A DNA stretch of 64,000 nt from Micromonospora halotolerans (GCF_032108445.1 NZ_CP134876.1:4030001-4094000); one strand, 5' to 3'. Numbered from the stretch's first letter, positions 1-8,870 are shown. Notes: generated by a model from the sequence alone, not told the origin. Translations and numbers: made by a program.

Positions 1-653
1 GCCCGGATCACCCCGTAGACGATGGCCGCGATCGCGGCGGTGGACAGCAGCAGACCCGGCAGATCGAGGTGGAACCGGGCGGTGGACCGGGATTCCCGGG
101 CCACGACGAACAGCAGGGCCAGACAGGCGGCCGCCACCGGCACGTTGATCAGGAAGACCGAGCCCCACCAGAAGCGCTCCAGCAGGGCGCCGCCGAGGAT
201 GGGGCCGAACGCCACGGACAGTCCGCCGAGGGCCGCCCAGATCCCCATGGCCTTGCCGTGCTCCTCCTCGGGCACCGCGTGTTTGATGATGGCCAGGGTG
301 GCCGGCGGCACGACCGCGCCGCCGATGCCCATCACGGCACGCCACAGGATCAGGGCGTCCGGGCTGTCGGCGAAGGCCGAGAACGCCGAGGCGACGGCGA
401 ACACGGCAAGGCCGACGGCCAGGGTGCGCCGCCGCCCCCACCGGTCGGCGATCACGCCGGCGGTGAACATCAGCGAGGCATAGACCAGAATGTAGGAGTC
501 GACCGCCCACTGGAGCTGGGAGTTGTCGGCCCGCAGGTCCCGTTGGATGGCCTGCAGCGCCACGTTGAGGATGGTGTTGTCCATCATCACCATGAGGAAG
601 CAGGCGCCGACGACCACGAGCAGCAGGCCCTGACGTTCCGATCTCGTCGTCAT
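1..653 (-). CDS. MFS drug-type exporter (DHA2/EmrB-QacA family), C-terminus beyond window
   Basis: Proton-coupled efflux permease of the major facilitator superfamily, in the cytoplasmic membrane. The first ~217 residues are visible, from ATG at 653 with AAGGA about 10 nt upstream; the rest runs off the left edge. The N-terminus has a hydrophobic helix ending in the DHA2 hallmark MVMMDNTILNVALQ. Further on are the MFS A-motif remnant ADRWGRRRT and the antiporter motif C-like stretch GGLSVAFGPILGGAL, which point to 12-14 TM drug/H+ antiporters. It lies 17 nt downstream of the oxygenase gene on the same strand, so the two are probably co-transcribed and the exporter may export or give self-protection against a product modified by that oxygenase. 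The substrate cannot be told from sequence. Confidence 0.9.
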   Translation of the reverse strand, partial: MTTRSERQGLLLVVVGACFLMVMMDNTILNVALQAIQRDLRADNSQLQWAVDSYILVYASLMFTAGVIADRWGRRRTLAVGLAVFAVASAFSAFADSPDALILWRAVMGIGGAVVPPATLAIIKHAVPEEEHGKAMGIWAALGGLSVAFGPILGGALLERFWWGSVFLINVPVAAACLALLFVVARESRSTARFHLDLPGLLLSTAAIAAIVYGVIR

Positions 654-670
654 TGTGATGTGTTCCTTGT

Positions 671-1783
671 CTAGTCGTTGCTGTAGGCGGGGCGCCGGTC
701 GACGCGCGACAGATCGGTCCCGGACTTGAAGATCCGCCGGTGCACGTGCGAGCGCGGCATCCGATCCGCGGTCGACCGGCGGAGGTCGGGCACGGCGAAG
801 GAGCGGCGCAGCCACCGGTCCTGGCCGTCGTGCCGGGCGGCGAAGCCGGTGCGGCCGTGCACCGCCTTGTCGTTGTCGACGATGAGCAGGTCCCCGGCCT
901 CGAGGACGTGACCGACCAGGTTGGTCAGCATCGCCCGGCGCAGGCTGGCCAGGGCCCGCCGGCCCTCCGGGTCCTCGGTGGTCATCGCGTGGAAGTCGAC
1001 GCACAGCTCCGGATCGAAGGGCGACCCGCTGAGCACCGGGACCGGCCCGGCGTAGACGTCTTCCCGATCGCCCACGAACGAGCTGGCCAGCCGGATCCGG
1101 TAGATCGGCTGGGTGAGCACCTCCCGGGTCCCGCCGTCCAATCCCGCCAGCGCGCGGCGGATGCCGCTGGCCAGCGTGAGCGCCACCCGCTCGTGGTCCG
1201 GCCGGAGGGCGAGCAGGCCGATGAACCGCGGCCGTTGCGGGTGGAACCCGTCCTCGGTGTGCAGCTCCAGGAAGCAGCTGCCGGTGTTCTCCTGCCGCTT
1301 CTCGGCGCCGAGCACGGGCGCGACGTCCTGGATGATCCGGCCCGCCTTCTCGTCGGCGTACGAGATCACGTCGCCGAGGATGTTCATGACCGCCAGCTGG
1401 GTCATCGTGGCGACCTCGAGCCGCTGCCAGTCGCCGTCGTAGTTGCCCTGCTCGGGCGTGGGCGGCAGCACGTCGTCGATCGGCACGTTGCGCAGCAGCA
1501 GCGTCCCGTCCGGGTTGCTGCGGTAGCGGAACTGGGTGAGGGCGCGCACCAGCGTCTCCGGTCCCTCGCGCAGCATCCGCAACTTGCAGTCGACCATCAG
1601 GTCGTCGTCGTCCAGGTGCAGACCCGAGGGTCGGCTCGCATGCCGGGCGGCGATCCCCCGCGCCACCGTCCGCAGGCACTCGCGGTCGTCGTCGGTCAGC
1701 ACGAAAGCCGCGCGCCCCGCCCGCCTGACGGGCCACGAGCGGCCCTCGTCGTCCGTCACCATGGCGACCTTGTCCATCGACAC
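671..1783 (-). CDS. VioC/AsnO-like Fe(II)/2-oxoglutarate amino-acid hydroxylase (TauD/TfdA fold)
   Basis: Soluble non-haem iron dioxygenase of 370 aa. It resembles the clavaminate-synthase-like group that hydroxylates the beta carbon of arginine, asparagine or enduracididine for peptide antibiotics and siderophores. The facial triad is visible: His175 and Glu177 in LHTEDGFHP, and the distal His309 in KAVHGRTGF. The 2-oxoglutarate-binding arginine follows in RWLRRSF (about 323-327). The start is GTG at 1783 with GGGGGAGG just upstream; ATG at 1777 would give better spacing and removes two residues. It is in a probable two-gene unit with the exporter at 1-653, downstream of a MarR gene. Enzyme class is confident; the amino-acid substrate is not determined. 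Confidence 0.88.
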   Translation of the reverse strand: MSMDKVAMVTDDEGRSWPVRRAGRAAFVLTDDDRECLRTVARGIAARHASRPSGLHLDDDDLMVDCKLRMLREGPETLVRALTQFRYRSNPDGTLLLRNVPIDDVLPPTPEQGNYDGDWQRLEVATMTQLAVMNILGDVISYADEKAGRIIQDVAPVLGAEKRQENTGSCFLELHTEDGFHPQRPRFIGLLALRPDHERVALTLASGIRRALAGLDGGTREVLTQPIYRIRLASSFVGDREDVYAGPVPVLSGSPFDPELCVDFHAMTTEDPEGRRALASLRRAMLTNLVGHVLEAGDLLIVDNDKAVHGRTGFAARHDGQDRWLRRSFAVPDLRRSTADRMPRSHVHRRIFKSGTDLSRVDRRPAYSND

Positions 1784-2306
1784 AGGTCCTCCCCCGTCTC
1801 AGTCAACTGATCACGCTCAGGATCCTGATCGCGAATCACACTACATCAATTGCTCGGGACGGACGGGGAAAAGCAATGTCAGGTCGTCGACATCTCGGCG
1901 GTGAATGATTGAACGAAGCGCACATATGCGGTGGAGCAACGCGGCTGGCGATATTGCGAGCTCGTTTCCAGCCGCTGGGACGACTGACGAGTCAAATTTC
2001 CCGGCCGGTGTCATCCCCGGGCCGCCGCCCGGCCGAGGGTCGGAAGAAGGGGCAGGATCGGCAGGTCGGTGGGCTGCGGCGAACGCCGGCGGGCGGCGCG
2101 GCGAGGGGAGCCGGCCGCTATTCCGCGCCGTCGAATCAGTCAACGATGTTGCGTAAATGTGACAGGACGCCGCTGTCGGCGCGGAGCCCTTTCGCGACCA
2201 TCGCCGGCTAACGGACAAACTTATGAATCTGCTGCTTTCGCGACTTCCGGACCGGGTCGAGTGACGCGCCTAACATTTCCGCCGCAGGGTCCCGGACCGC
2301 CGGAAG
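1784..2306. other. Intergenic region with no supported gene
   Basis: This 523-bp gap lies between the MarR gene and the oxygenase gene. It is visibly less G+C-rich than its surroundings. Short open frames on both strands here do not show the third-position G/C pattern of the neighbours, and none has both a ribosome-binding site and recognisable protein. It probably holds the promoter of the oxygenase-exporter unit and a long leader. A perfect 12-bp palindrome at 1817-1828 is listed separately. Confidence 0.6.
1817..1828. promoter_or_regulatory. Perfect 12-bp palindrome upstream of the oxygenase gene (candidate operator)
   Basis: TCAGGATCCTGA is a perfect palindrome 34 bp upstream of the oxygenase start codon. 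The nearest upstream regulator gene encodes a MarR protein, a family that binds short palindromes over promoters. The link to that regulator is inference; a 12-bp palindrome may also occur by chance. Confidence 0.3.
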
Positions 2307-2798
2307 TCACTCGCCGGACGTCGGCCTCGCCGACTTCTCGGGGTCGTCGAGCACCCGGCGCGCCCGCTCCAGCAGATGCCGCAGGGCGGCCAGCTCGTCC
2401 GCGCTGAACTCCTCCTCGTAGCGGGCGTCGACCTCCCGGGCGGCGAGGTCGGCGCGGGCCAGCAGGGCGGCGCCCCGACGGGTCAGGGTCAGCGCCAGGA
2501 CCCGGGGGTGGATCGCCGCGGGAGTCCGCTGGGCCAGCCCGCGCTTCTCGAGGGCGGCGGTCACCACGCTCATCGACTGGGGCGTGACCCGGCACAGGCG
2601 CGCGAGTTGCGCGCTCGACGACCCGGGATTGCAGCGCAGCATCAGCATCGCGGTGTACTGGGTGACGGTGAGGTCGAACGGCGCCAGGCAGTCCGCCTTC
2701 CGGACGACCATCACCGACGCCGCGTGCTGGAGCAGGGTGCTGACCCGCCCGTTGATCTCCTGCTGCCGCGCCACGTCGGCCCTGCTCGTCGTGCCCAC
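2307..2798 (-). CDS. MarR family transcriptional regulator
   Basis: A 163-aa dimeric winged-helix regulator. The DNA-binding region includes SSAQLARLCRVTPQSMSVVTAALEKRGLAQR (in two parts about residues 60-90), followed by the wing. The family senses phenolic or drug-like ligands and usually represses a neighbouring exporter or enzyme operon. The GTG start at 2798 is preceded by GGGAGGAA about 7 nt upstream. The next genes on the same strand are the oxygenase and exporter, 520 bp downstream, which makes them plausible targets. The ligand is unknown. Confidence 0.88.
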   Translation of the reverse strand: MGTTSRADVARQQEINGRVSTLLQHAASVMVVRKADCLAPFDLTVTQYTAMLMLRCNPGSSSAQLARLCRVTPQSMSVVTAALEKRGLAQRTPAAIHPRVLALTLTRRGAALLARADLAAREVDARYEEEFSADELAALRHLLERARRVLDDPEKSARPTSGE

Positions 2799-2947
2799 TG
2801 ACGGTTCCTCCCGCGCCTGTCCGTCCCGGTCGGTACCCGCGGACGGCCGACCTCAGGGCCACTGTCGCACGGCGCGGGAGTACCCGACACTCGACACAGA
2901 CACCCTGAGCAGCGGATCGGCCCGGGTCTCGCGCCCGGCGGCCGCCG

Positions 2948-3001
2948 GGCGCCGCCCGGGCGCGGCGATCAGCGGCCGCCGGCCGGGCGCGGCGATCAGC
3001 G
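2948..3001. repeat. Tandem duplication of a 27-bp unit
   Basis: Two adjacent 27-bp units (2948-2974 and 2975-3001) share the 19-bp block CCGGGCGCGGCGATCAGCG and differ at a few 5' positions. They sit between the MarR gene start and the stop codon of the clamp-like gene, ending 2 bp before that stop. It looks like a simple local duplication. Confidence 0.7.
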
Positions 3002-3003
3002 CC

Positions 3004-4089
3004 TCAGAGGCGGACCGGCATGAGGATGGAGAACGCGTCGCCGTCGTCGGGGCGGCGCACGGCCAGCGGGGCGATCGGGCCGTCCAGCTCCAGCACGAGC
3101 TGGCCCCGGCCACCGGCGTCCAGGGCGTCGAGCAGGTACTCCCGGTTCACCGCCACCCGCAGGCCGTCCGGGGTGTCGGGTCCCACCACGCGCAGCCCGT
3201 CCCGGTCGTCCAGGCCGAGCACGACCACCTCGTGGTCGACCCCCGCGTACTCCCGGAGCAGCACCGGGACGCCCTCGGCGGTGAGCGCCCGCCGCAGCGC
3301 CGCCACGTCGACCGGGATCCGGTGGGTGGGCGGGTCGCCGACCTGCCCGTGCAGGAGCCGGCGGTAGTCCGGGAAGTCGTAGGGGAGCGCGGCGGCGGTC
3401 ACCGGCCGGCCGGCCACCGAGACCTCGACCCGGTCCGGGGCCACCAGGAGGTACGCCTCCGGGGTGCTCCCCGCGCCGGTGTCGAGCAGGGCGCGCAGCG
3501 CGTCGACCGCGTCCACCGGCAGCAGCGCGCGCACGGGCGGGCCGTCGACCGTCCCGCCCGCTCGGGCCACGGCGAGCCGGTGCCGGTCGGTGGCGACGAG
3601 CCGGACGCCGTCCGGCTCGACCTCCAGCAGCACGCCGGAGAGCACCGGCAGTTCCGGGTCGGCGCCGACGGCGAACCGGACGGCGTCCACGGCGGCGGCC
3701 AGGTCGGCGCGGGACAGGGCGACTCGGGTGGTGGTCATGAGGTTCTCCTCCGGATCGATCAGGGTGCGGATCCGGGAGAGCTCACGGCGGGCGTCGGCGA
3801 GGCCGTCCTCCAGCCGGCGCAGGTGCGCGTCCAGCAGCCGGTGCACCAGGGCCGGCCGGTGCCGGTGCCGCAGGGCCTCGGCGATCCCGGCCAGCGGCAT
3901 GCCGACCCGGCGCAGCCCGGCGACGAGGCGGGCCGGTGCCACCTGGTCGTCGGTGTACCAGCGGTAGCCGGTGACCGGGTCGACCAGCGCCGGCACGAGC
4001 ACGCCGGACCGGTCGTAGAACCGCAGCGCGCTCACGGTCAGCCCGCTGGCCCGGGCCAGCTCGCCGATGCTGCGCAGTTCGCTCTCCAC
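3004..4089 (-). CDS. MerR-type regulator fused to DNA polymerase III beta-clamp-like domains
   Basis: 361 aa in two parts. Residues 1-115 are a MerR winged helix (SIGELARASGLTVSALRFYD, then a YRWY segment and a coiled-coil dimer helix). Residues ~120-361 resemble two sliding-clamp (DnaN) domains: LSRADLAAAVDAVRFAV, VLSGVLLEVEPDGVRLVATD, DYRRLL, and a C-terminal FSILMPVRL that matches the end of DnaN. It is shorter than the ~375-aa three-domain replicative clamp, so it is not the cell's beta clamp. GTG at 4089 is chosen because the MerR motif follows directly. An internal ATG at 3738 has a much better ribosome-binding site, so the clamp part (244 aa) may also be made alone. The upstream enoyl-reductase-like gene ends 35 bp away on the same strand. 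Target genes are unknown. Confidence 0.85.
   Translation of the reverse strand: MESELRSIGELARASGLTVSALRFYDRSGVLVPALVDPVTGYRWYTDDQVAPARLVAGLRRVGMPLAGIAEALRHRHRPALVHRLLDAHLRRLEDGLADARRELSRIRTLIDPEENLMTTTRVALSRADLAAAVDAVRFAVGADPELPVLSGVLLEVEPDGVRLVATDRHRLAVARAGGTVDGPPVRALLPVDAVDALRALLDTGAGSTPEAYLLVAPDRVEVSVAGRPVTAAALPYDFPDYRRLLHGQVGDPPTHRIPVDVAALRRALTAEGVPVLLREYAGVDHEVVVLGLDDRDGLRVVGPDTPDGLRVAVNREYLLDALDAGGRGQLVLELDGPIAPLAVRRPDDGDAFSILMPVRL
3736..3751 (-). promoter_or_regulatory. Strong internal ribosome-binding site and ATG at the MerR/clamp domain boundary
   Basis: On the minus strand GGAGGAG (3745-3751) stands 6 nt before ATG (3736-3738), in frame inside the fused gene and exactly at the end of the MerR coiled coil. 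Real coding sequence would not need such a site. It suggests a second translation product consisting only of the clamp-like domains, or an earlier state in which these were two genes. Confidence 0.6.
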
Positions 4090-4124
4090 GACGCCGGATC
4101 CTGGGCCCTCGACCCGGTCGAGGG

Positions 4125-5300
4125 TCAAGCGTCCAGCACCCGGAACGTGATGCCGGCCCGGACCAGCCGGTCCAGCAGGGCGTCGCCCATGGCGGTCACC
4201 GGGGTCACCTGCCCGGCGGTCGGGGGCAGGTCGTCGAGGGCCAGGCAGAGCGCGGACTCGGCGAGCATCTTGGCGGTCTCGTCGTAGCCGGGGTCGCCGC
4301 CGGCCACCTCGGTGCGGACGGTCCGGCCGCCGCCGGTGCCGACGAACCGGACCCGGAACCAGGACTTCGCCCGCTGGGCGGCGTTCGGCCCCTGGCCGGA
4401 GGAGAGCCGGCCGAGCAGCCAGCGCCGGGTCGGCGGCAGCTTCACCAGCCCGACCACGCCGGCCAGGCCCACGCCGGCGGCCAGCACGGTGGGCAGCCGC
4501 TTCACCGCGGCGAAGTGGCGGTAGGTGAAGTCCGGGCCGTACTCGGGGCGGGCCGCCGCCGACCGGCGGACCACCTGCGGGTCGATGGTGGGCAGCGGCA
4601 CCGCCCACTGGCCGAACTCCCGCACCCGGCCGACCCGCCCGGGCACCGCCCGGACCCGGCGGCCCTCCGGCCGTGGCTCGACCGCCCGGCGGGCCTTCGC
4701 CGCCCGGCTCATCTCGCCGGTGCGGGAGAACGCGGTCAGCGCCGAGTGGTACGTGCCGGCGGAGAACCGCCCGCCGGCCCGGACGTAACCGTCCACGGTG
4801 ACCGGCCCGTCGGTCGGCAGCTGCTTGACGGTGAACCAGGCGCCCAGGTCGTGCGGGATCGAGTCGAAGCCGCAGGCGTGCACCAGCCGCGCACCGGTGC
4901 GCACCGCCTCGGCGTGGTGCCGCACGTACATGAGGTCGACGAACTCCGGCTCGCCGGTGATGTCGAGGTAGTCGGTGCCCGCCGCGGCGCACGCCGCGAC
5001 CAGCGGCTCGCCGTGGTGGACGTACGGGCCGACGGTGCTGGCCACCACCCGCGCGCTCTCCGCCACGGCACGCAGCGACGCCGGGTCGGTGACGTCGGCG
5101 GTGAGCAGCGGCAGCTCGGCCAGGCCCGGCTCGATGGCGGCCAGCCGGTCGCGCACTCCGGCCAGCTTGCCCGGGTTGCGGCCGGCCAGCGCCCAGCGCA
5201 GCCCGTCCGGGGCGTGCCGGGCGAGGTACTCGGCGGTGAGGCCGCCGGTGAAACCGGTGGCGCCGAAGAGGACGAGATCGTACGAGCGGTCGTCGCGCAT
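4125..5300 (-). CDS. Saccharopine dehydrogenase-like / trans-acting enoyl-reductase family protein
   Basis: 391-aa NAD(P)-binding protein. The N-terminal Rossmann motif is VLFGATGFTGGLTAEYL (about residues 9-25), followed by WALAGRNPGKL. The middle has STVGPYVHHGEPLVAACAAA and TDYLDITGE, typical of the family that includes mycobacterial trans-acting enoyl reductase Rv2953 and many actinobacterial relatives of unknown substrate. Length is close to the family's ~400 aa. ATG at 5300 is the first start before the Rossmann strand. It is followed at 35 bp by the MerR/clamp gene on the same strand. A lipid or polyketide reductase role is possible, but nothing nearby identifies the substrate. Confidence 0.85.
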   Translation of the reverse strand: MRDDRSYDLVLFGATGFTGGLTAEYLARHAPDGLRWALAGRNPGKLAGVRDRLAAIEPGLAELPLLTADVTDPASLRAVAESARVVASTVGPYVHHGEPLVAACAAAGTDYLDITGEPEFVDLMYVRHHAEAVRTGARLVHACGFDSIPHDLGAWFTVKQLPTDGPVTVDGYVRAGGRFSAGTYHSALTAFSRTGEMSRAAKARRAVEPRPEGRRVRAVPGRVGRVREFGQWAVPLPTIDPQVVRRSAAARPEYGPDFTYRHFAAVKRLPTVLAAGVGLAGVVGLVKLPPTRRWLLGRLSSGQGPNAAQRAKSWFRVRFVGTGGGRTVRTEVAGGDPGYDETAKMLAESALCLALDDLPPTAGQVTPVTAMGDALLDRLVRAGITFRVLDA

Positions 5301-5353
5301 CCGCCGAGTGTGCCACCCGCGGCCGTCCGGATCACGGGGTGCGGCGCCCGCCC

Positions 5354-5770
5354 TCAGCCCGCGGCCGGCCGTTCCAGGGGGGAGCGGTCCGCCCGCAGCA
5401 CCTCCCCGGTCTCCACGAGCTGCTGCGTCTCCCGCAGCGCCTGACGCAGGAACCGGCCGGGGTCGTCGCCGACCAGGTGGGCGGCCAGCCCGGGAAGCAT
5501 CGTCGGCCCACCGGGCAGGCGGGCCGCCAGTTCGGTGCCGCGCCCGCCGGGGGCGGGGCGCGCGGACAGCTCGACCGCGTCGCCGAGCCGGTGCAGCGGT
5601 TCCGGGGGGCACCCGGGTGGCAGCACCTCCTCGGGCCGGCCGGCCACCGTCACCACCTCCCAGCGCCCGCACCGCGGCCCGGGCACGGCCGTGGGCGCCC
5701 GGCGTCGGTGCCGGTGCACGAGGGCGCCCGCGACCGCGGCGGCCAGCCCGCCGCCGGCCAGGCGTCCCAT
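5354..5770 (-). CDS. Small hypothetical protein with an SRPBCC-like central segment
   Basis: 138 aa, starting at ATG 5770. The first 20 residues form a possible membrane or signal helix (GRLAGGGLAAAVAGALV followed by basic residues). The middle (WEVVTVAGRPEEVLPPG, then LHRLGDAVELSARPAPGGRG) recalls fragments of polyketide-cyclase/SRPBCC proteins, and the C-terminus LRETQQLVETGEVLR is shared with a group of actinobacterial 'cyclase' proteins as I recall them. It lies 53 bp upstream of the enoyl-reductase-like gene on the same strand. No catalytic residue can be pointed to. Confidence 0.6.
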   Translation of the reverse strand: MGRLAGGGLAAAVAGALVHRHRRRAPTAVPGPRCGRWEVVTVAGRPEEVLPPGCPPEPLHRLGDAVELSARPAPGGRGTELAARLPGGPTMLPGLAAHLVGDDPGRFLRQALRETQQLVETGEVLRADRSPLERPAAG

Positions 5771-5942
5771 CCGTGCCACCCGTCCCTCCCGTCCTCGGGG
5801 ATCCCGGGCGGCCGACGTGCTGTGGCCGGCCGCCCGCGTGCCTCCACCCTGCGGCCGGATCGGGTGACACCGGTTCGCCCGGAAGGGGTGAACCGGTCCG
5901 GGCCGGGTAACCGCTGCCCGCACCGACCGGGGGAGGGGCCGC

Positions 5943-8858
5943 ATGCCGCAGGAGGCTGACCGCGTCGAGGTCGCCGCGACACCGACCGACGGGGCCGGGG
6001 CGACGGACGTCGCCGACCCGCCGTTCGCGCCGGGCGGGAGCGCCGGGGCGGTGGGGGTCGGCGGAGTGCCGGGCGGAGGCGGGTCGGCCGGCGGCCTCGG
6101 GGTGGTGGGCGCGCCGCTGCTGGCGTCCCGGCTGGCACCGGCCGCGCTGCCCGAGCCGGTGCTGGTCCGGCCCCGGCTGCTGGATCGGCTCGATGCGGGC
6201 GCCGCCGGGCCGGTCACCCTGGTCCTCGCGCCGGCCGGCTGGGGCAAGACCACGCTGCTCGCCGGCTGGGCCCGGGCCGTGCGGGCCGAGCCGCCGCCGG
6301 CCTGGGTGACGGTGGAGGAGGGCGACACCGGCGAGCGGCTCTGGGCCTACCTGGCGGCGGCGCTGCGGGCGGCCGCCGAGGGGGTTCCGGACGAGGGCCC
6401 CCGGCCGCCGGTGCCGGACGGCCCGCCCCGGCCGGACCAGCTCGAACTGCTCGCCGCGGCGCTCGCGGCCCGGGAGCGCCCGGTGCTGCTGGTCCTGGAC
6501 GACCTGCACCGGGTGTCCGATCCCGCCGCGCTGACCGGGCTGGAGTTCCTGCTCCGGCACACCGAGGGACGGCTGCGGCTGGTGGCCGCCGCGCGGACCG
6601 ACCCGCCGCTGGCCCTGCACCGGTGGCGGCTGGCCGGTGAGCTGACCGAGGTGGGGCCGGGGGAGCTGGCGTTCACCCCGGACGAGGTGGCCGACCTGCT
6701 GGTCGCGCACGGCGTGCCGCTGCCGGCCGCGGCGGTGCCCCGGCTGGCCGACCGGACCGGGGGCTGGCCGGCCGGCCTGCGCTTCGCCGCGCTTGCGCTG
6801 CGTGCCCAGGCCGACCCGGCCCGCGCGGTCGACGGGTTCGCGGGCGACCAGGCGGACGTCGCCGGGTACCTGCGCGACGAGGTGCTCGCGCCGCTGGACC
6901 CGGCCGCCCGGGAGGTGCTGCGCCGCAGCGCGGTGGCCGCCGCCGTCTGCGCCGACCTGGCCGACGCCGTGACCGGGCGGCCCGACGCCGGCCAGGTGCT
7001 GGCCGACCTGGCCCGGGAGGGCGGCTTCGTCCAGCAGGACGGGGGCATCCCACCCTGGTACCGGTGCCACCCGCTCCTGGCCGACCTGCTCCGCGACGAA
7101 CTGGACCGGCTCCCCGCCGACGAGCTGCGCGAGCTGCACCGGCGCGCCGCCGGCTGGTACGCGGGCCACGACCGGCCGGCCGAGGCGCTGCGGCACGCGC
7201 TGGCCGGCGGCGAGTGGGACGCCGCCTCCGAGCTGCTGATCGCCCGCTGGCCCGAGCTGGCGCCGTACGAGCGGGACGGGCGCGCCGCACCGGCCCCGCC
7301 CGAGCCGCCGGTCGAGGCGGTGCGCCGCGATCCCGAGCTGGCGCTGGCCGGAGCGGCCGAACGGGCGTACGCCGGGGACGCCGGAGCGGCCGCGGAACGG
7401 CTGCGGACGGCCGGCGAGCACGCCCGCGATCTGCCCGCCCCGCGCCGGGACCGGTTCCGGCGCCTGGCCACCGCGGTGGAGCTGACCCTGGCCCGGCTCG
7501 ACGGGAACCACGACGAGGTACGCCGGGCGGCGGGGCGCCTGCTCGCCACCGCCGCCCCGACCGCGCCCGGGGACGACCCGCGGGCCGGGGCGGCGGAGGA
7601 CGCCGACGTGCGGGCGGTCGCCGGCACCGCGCTGGGGCTGATGGCGCTGGCCGAGGGGGAGCTGTCGGACGCCGCCGGGCACTTCTCCGGTGCGCTGGCG
7701 GCGGCGCGGCGCGCGGGCCGTCCGCGTACCGAGCTGGTCTGCGCGAGCCGGTCGGCGCTGCTGGACGCGGCGCACGGCGCGCTCCGGTCCGCCGAACGCA
7801 CCGCCCGGGAGGCGCTGGCCATGGCGCCCTGCGAGGGGTGGTCCTCGCGGCTGGACTGCGGTTACGCGTACCTGGCGCTGGCCCTGGTGGCGTGGGACCG
7901 CGACGAGCCGGCGGAGGCCGCGGCGAACCTGGCCCTGGCCGGCCCGGCGACCGCGGAGCCGGGCGGGGCGGCGCTGGCCGCGCTCTGCCGGGCCGGGCTG
8001 CTGGCCGCCGGCGGTGAGCCGGCCGCGGCCCTGCGCGCGCTGGCCGCGGCCCGGGAGACGCCGCCCGGCCCCGAGCTGGGCGCCTGGCTGCTCGCCGACG
8101 AGGCCCAGCTGCGGGCCGCCGTGGGGGACCTGGAGACCGCGCGTGCCCTGCTCGCCGACGCGGGAGCGGGCCAGCCGGACACCCCGAGCCCGCCCGACCC
8201 GGCCGGCGCGGCCCCGGCGGGCGGGCCGGGGGCCGCCGGGGAGCCGGACGGTGCGCGCGGTGGCGGGCGGGCCGCCCTGGACGTGGCCCTGGCCCGGTTG
8301 CGGCTGGGGGCCGGCGACGCGCGCGCGGCCGGCCGGGCGCTACCCGACTGGACCGGCCCGGACGCGGACTCCTGGCCGCTGCCCGTGCGGCTCACCGCCG
8401 GGCTGCTCGACGCGGTGCTGACCGGCGCCGCCGGCGACGACCGCGGCGCCGGGCGGATCCTGGAGCGGGTGCTCGACCTGGCCGAGCCGGAGGGCTACCG
8501 GCGGGTCTTCACCCGCGCCGAGCCCGCGGTCCGCGACCTGCTCGCCGCGCACCTCGACGCCGGCACGGCGCACTGGGCGATGGTGAGCGACCTGGTCCGC
8601 GGGGCCGACGAGCGGCGGGCCGACGAGACGCCGGAGCGCCCGGCCGGCCCCGAGCGGCCCCTGGACGAGCCGCTCACCGAGCGGGAGCTGACGATCCTGC
8701 GCTACCTGCAGAGCATCCTGTCCAACGTGGAGATCGCGAGCGAGCTGTCGCTGTCGGTCAACACGGTGAAGACCCACGTGCGCAACATCTACCGCAAGCT
8801 CGACGCGACCCGCCGGCGGGAGGCCGTCCGGCGGGCGCGCGAGCTGCGGCTGATCTGA
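5943..8858 (+). CDS. Large ATP-binding LuxR-family regulator (MalT/LAL type)
   Basis: 971-aa STAND-type transcription factor. After a Gly/Ala-rich leader come the P-loop APAGWGKTTLL (about residues 96-106) and the Walker-B-like VLLVLDDLHRV (about 181-191). A winged-helix/arm region and a long helical TPR-like sensor segment rich in Ala, Leu and Arg follow (about 330-850). The C-terminal LuxR helix-turn-helix has LTERELTILRYL and NVEIASELSLSVNTVKTHV (about 905-945). ATG at 5943 is preceded by GGGGGAGGGG. Such proteins bind ligand and ATP, oligomerise and activate promoters. It is divergent from the 138-aa gene and converges on the DsbA-like gene 12 bp downstream. The ligand is unknown. Confidence 0.92.
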   Translation: MPQEADRVEVAATPTDGAGATDVADPPFAPGGSAGAVGVGGVPGGGGSAGGLGVVGAPLLASRLAPAALPEPVLVRPRLLDRLDAGAAGPVTLVLAPAGWGKTTLLAGWARAVRAEPPPAWVTVEEGDTGERLWAYLAAALRAAAEGVPDEGPRPPVPDGPPRPDQLELLAAALAARERPVLLVLDDLHRVSDPAALTGLEFLLRHTEGRLRLVAAARTDPPLALHRWRLAGELTEVGPGELAFTPDEVADLLVAHGVPLPAAAVPRLADRTGGWPAGLRFAALALRAQADPARAVDGFAGDQADVAGYLRDEVLAPLDPAAREVLRRSAVAAAVCADLADAVTGRPDAGQVLADLAREGGFVQQDGGIPPWYRCHPLLADLLRDELDRLPADELRELHRRAAGWYAGHDRPAEALRHALAGGEWDAASELLIARWPELAPYERDGRAAPAPPEPPVEAVRRDPELALAGAAERAYAGDAGAAAERLRTAGEHARDLPAPRRDRFRRLATAVELTLARLDGNHDEVRRAAGRLLATAAPTAPGDDPRAGAAEDADVRAVAGTALGLMALAEGELSDAAGHFSGALAAARRAGRPRTELVCASRSALLDAAHGALRSAERTAREALAMAPCEGWSSRLDCGYAYLALALVAWDRDEPAEAAANLALAGPATAEPGGAALAALCRAGLLAAGGEPAAALRALAAARETPPGPELGAWLLADEAQLRAAVGDLETARALLADAGAGQPDTPSPPDPAGAAPAGGPGAAGEPDGARGGGRAALDVALARLRLGAGDARAAGRALPDWTGPDADSWPLPVRLTAGLLDAVLTGAAGDDRGAGRILERVLDLAEPEGYRRVFTRAEPAVRDLLAAHLDAGTAHWAMVSDLVRGADERRADETPERPAGPERPLDEPLTERELTILRYLQSILSNVEIASELSLSVNTVKTHVRNIYRKLDATRRREAVRRARELRLI

Positions 8859-8870
8859 CCGCGACCGGGT

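Noticed and set aside
1841..2218. 125-aa minus-strand frame upstream of the oxygenase
   Set aside because: No ribosome-binding site, mixed third codon positions and Pro/Arg-rich composition; treated as intergenic.
4125..7775. 1216-codon minus-strand open frame
   Set aside because: Only its last 391 codons (5300-4125) are a real protein. The rest is the antisense shadow of the LuxR regulator, Arg/Pro/Gly-rich with no domain.
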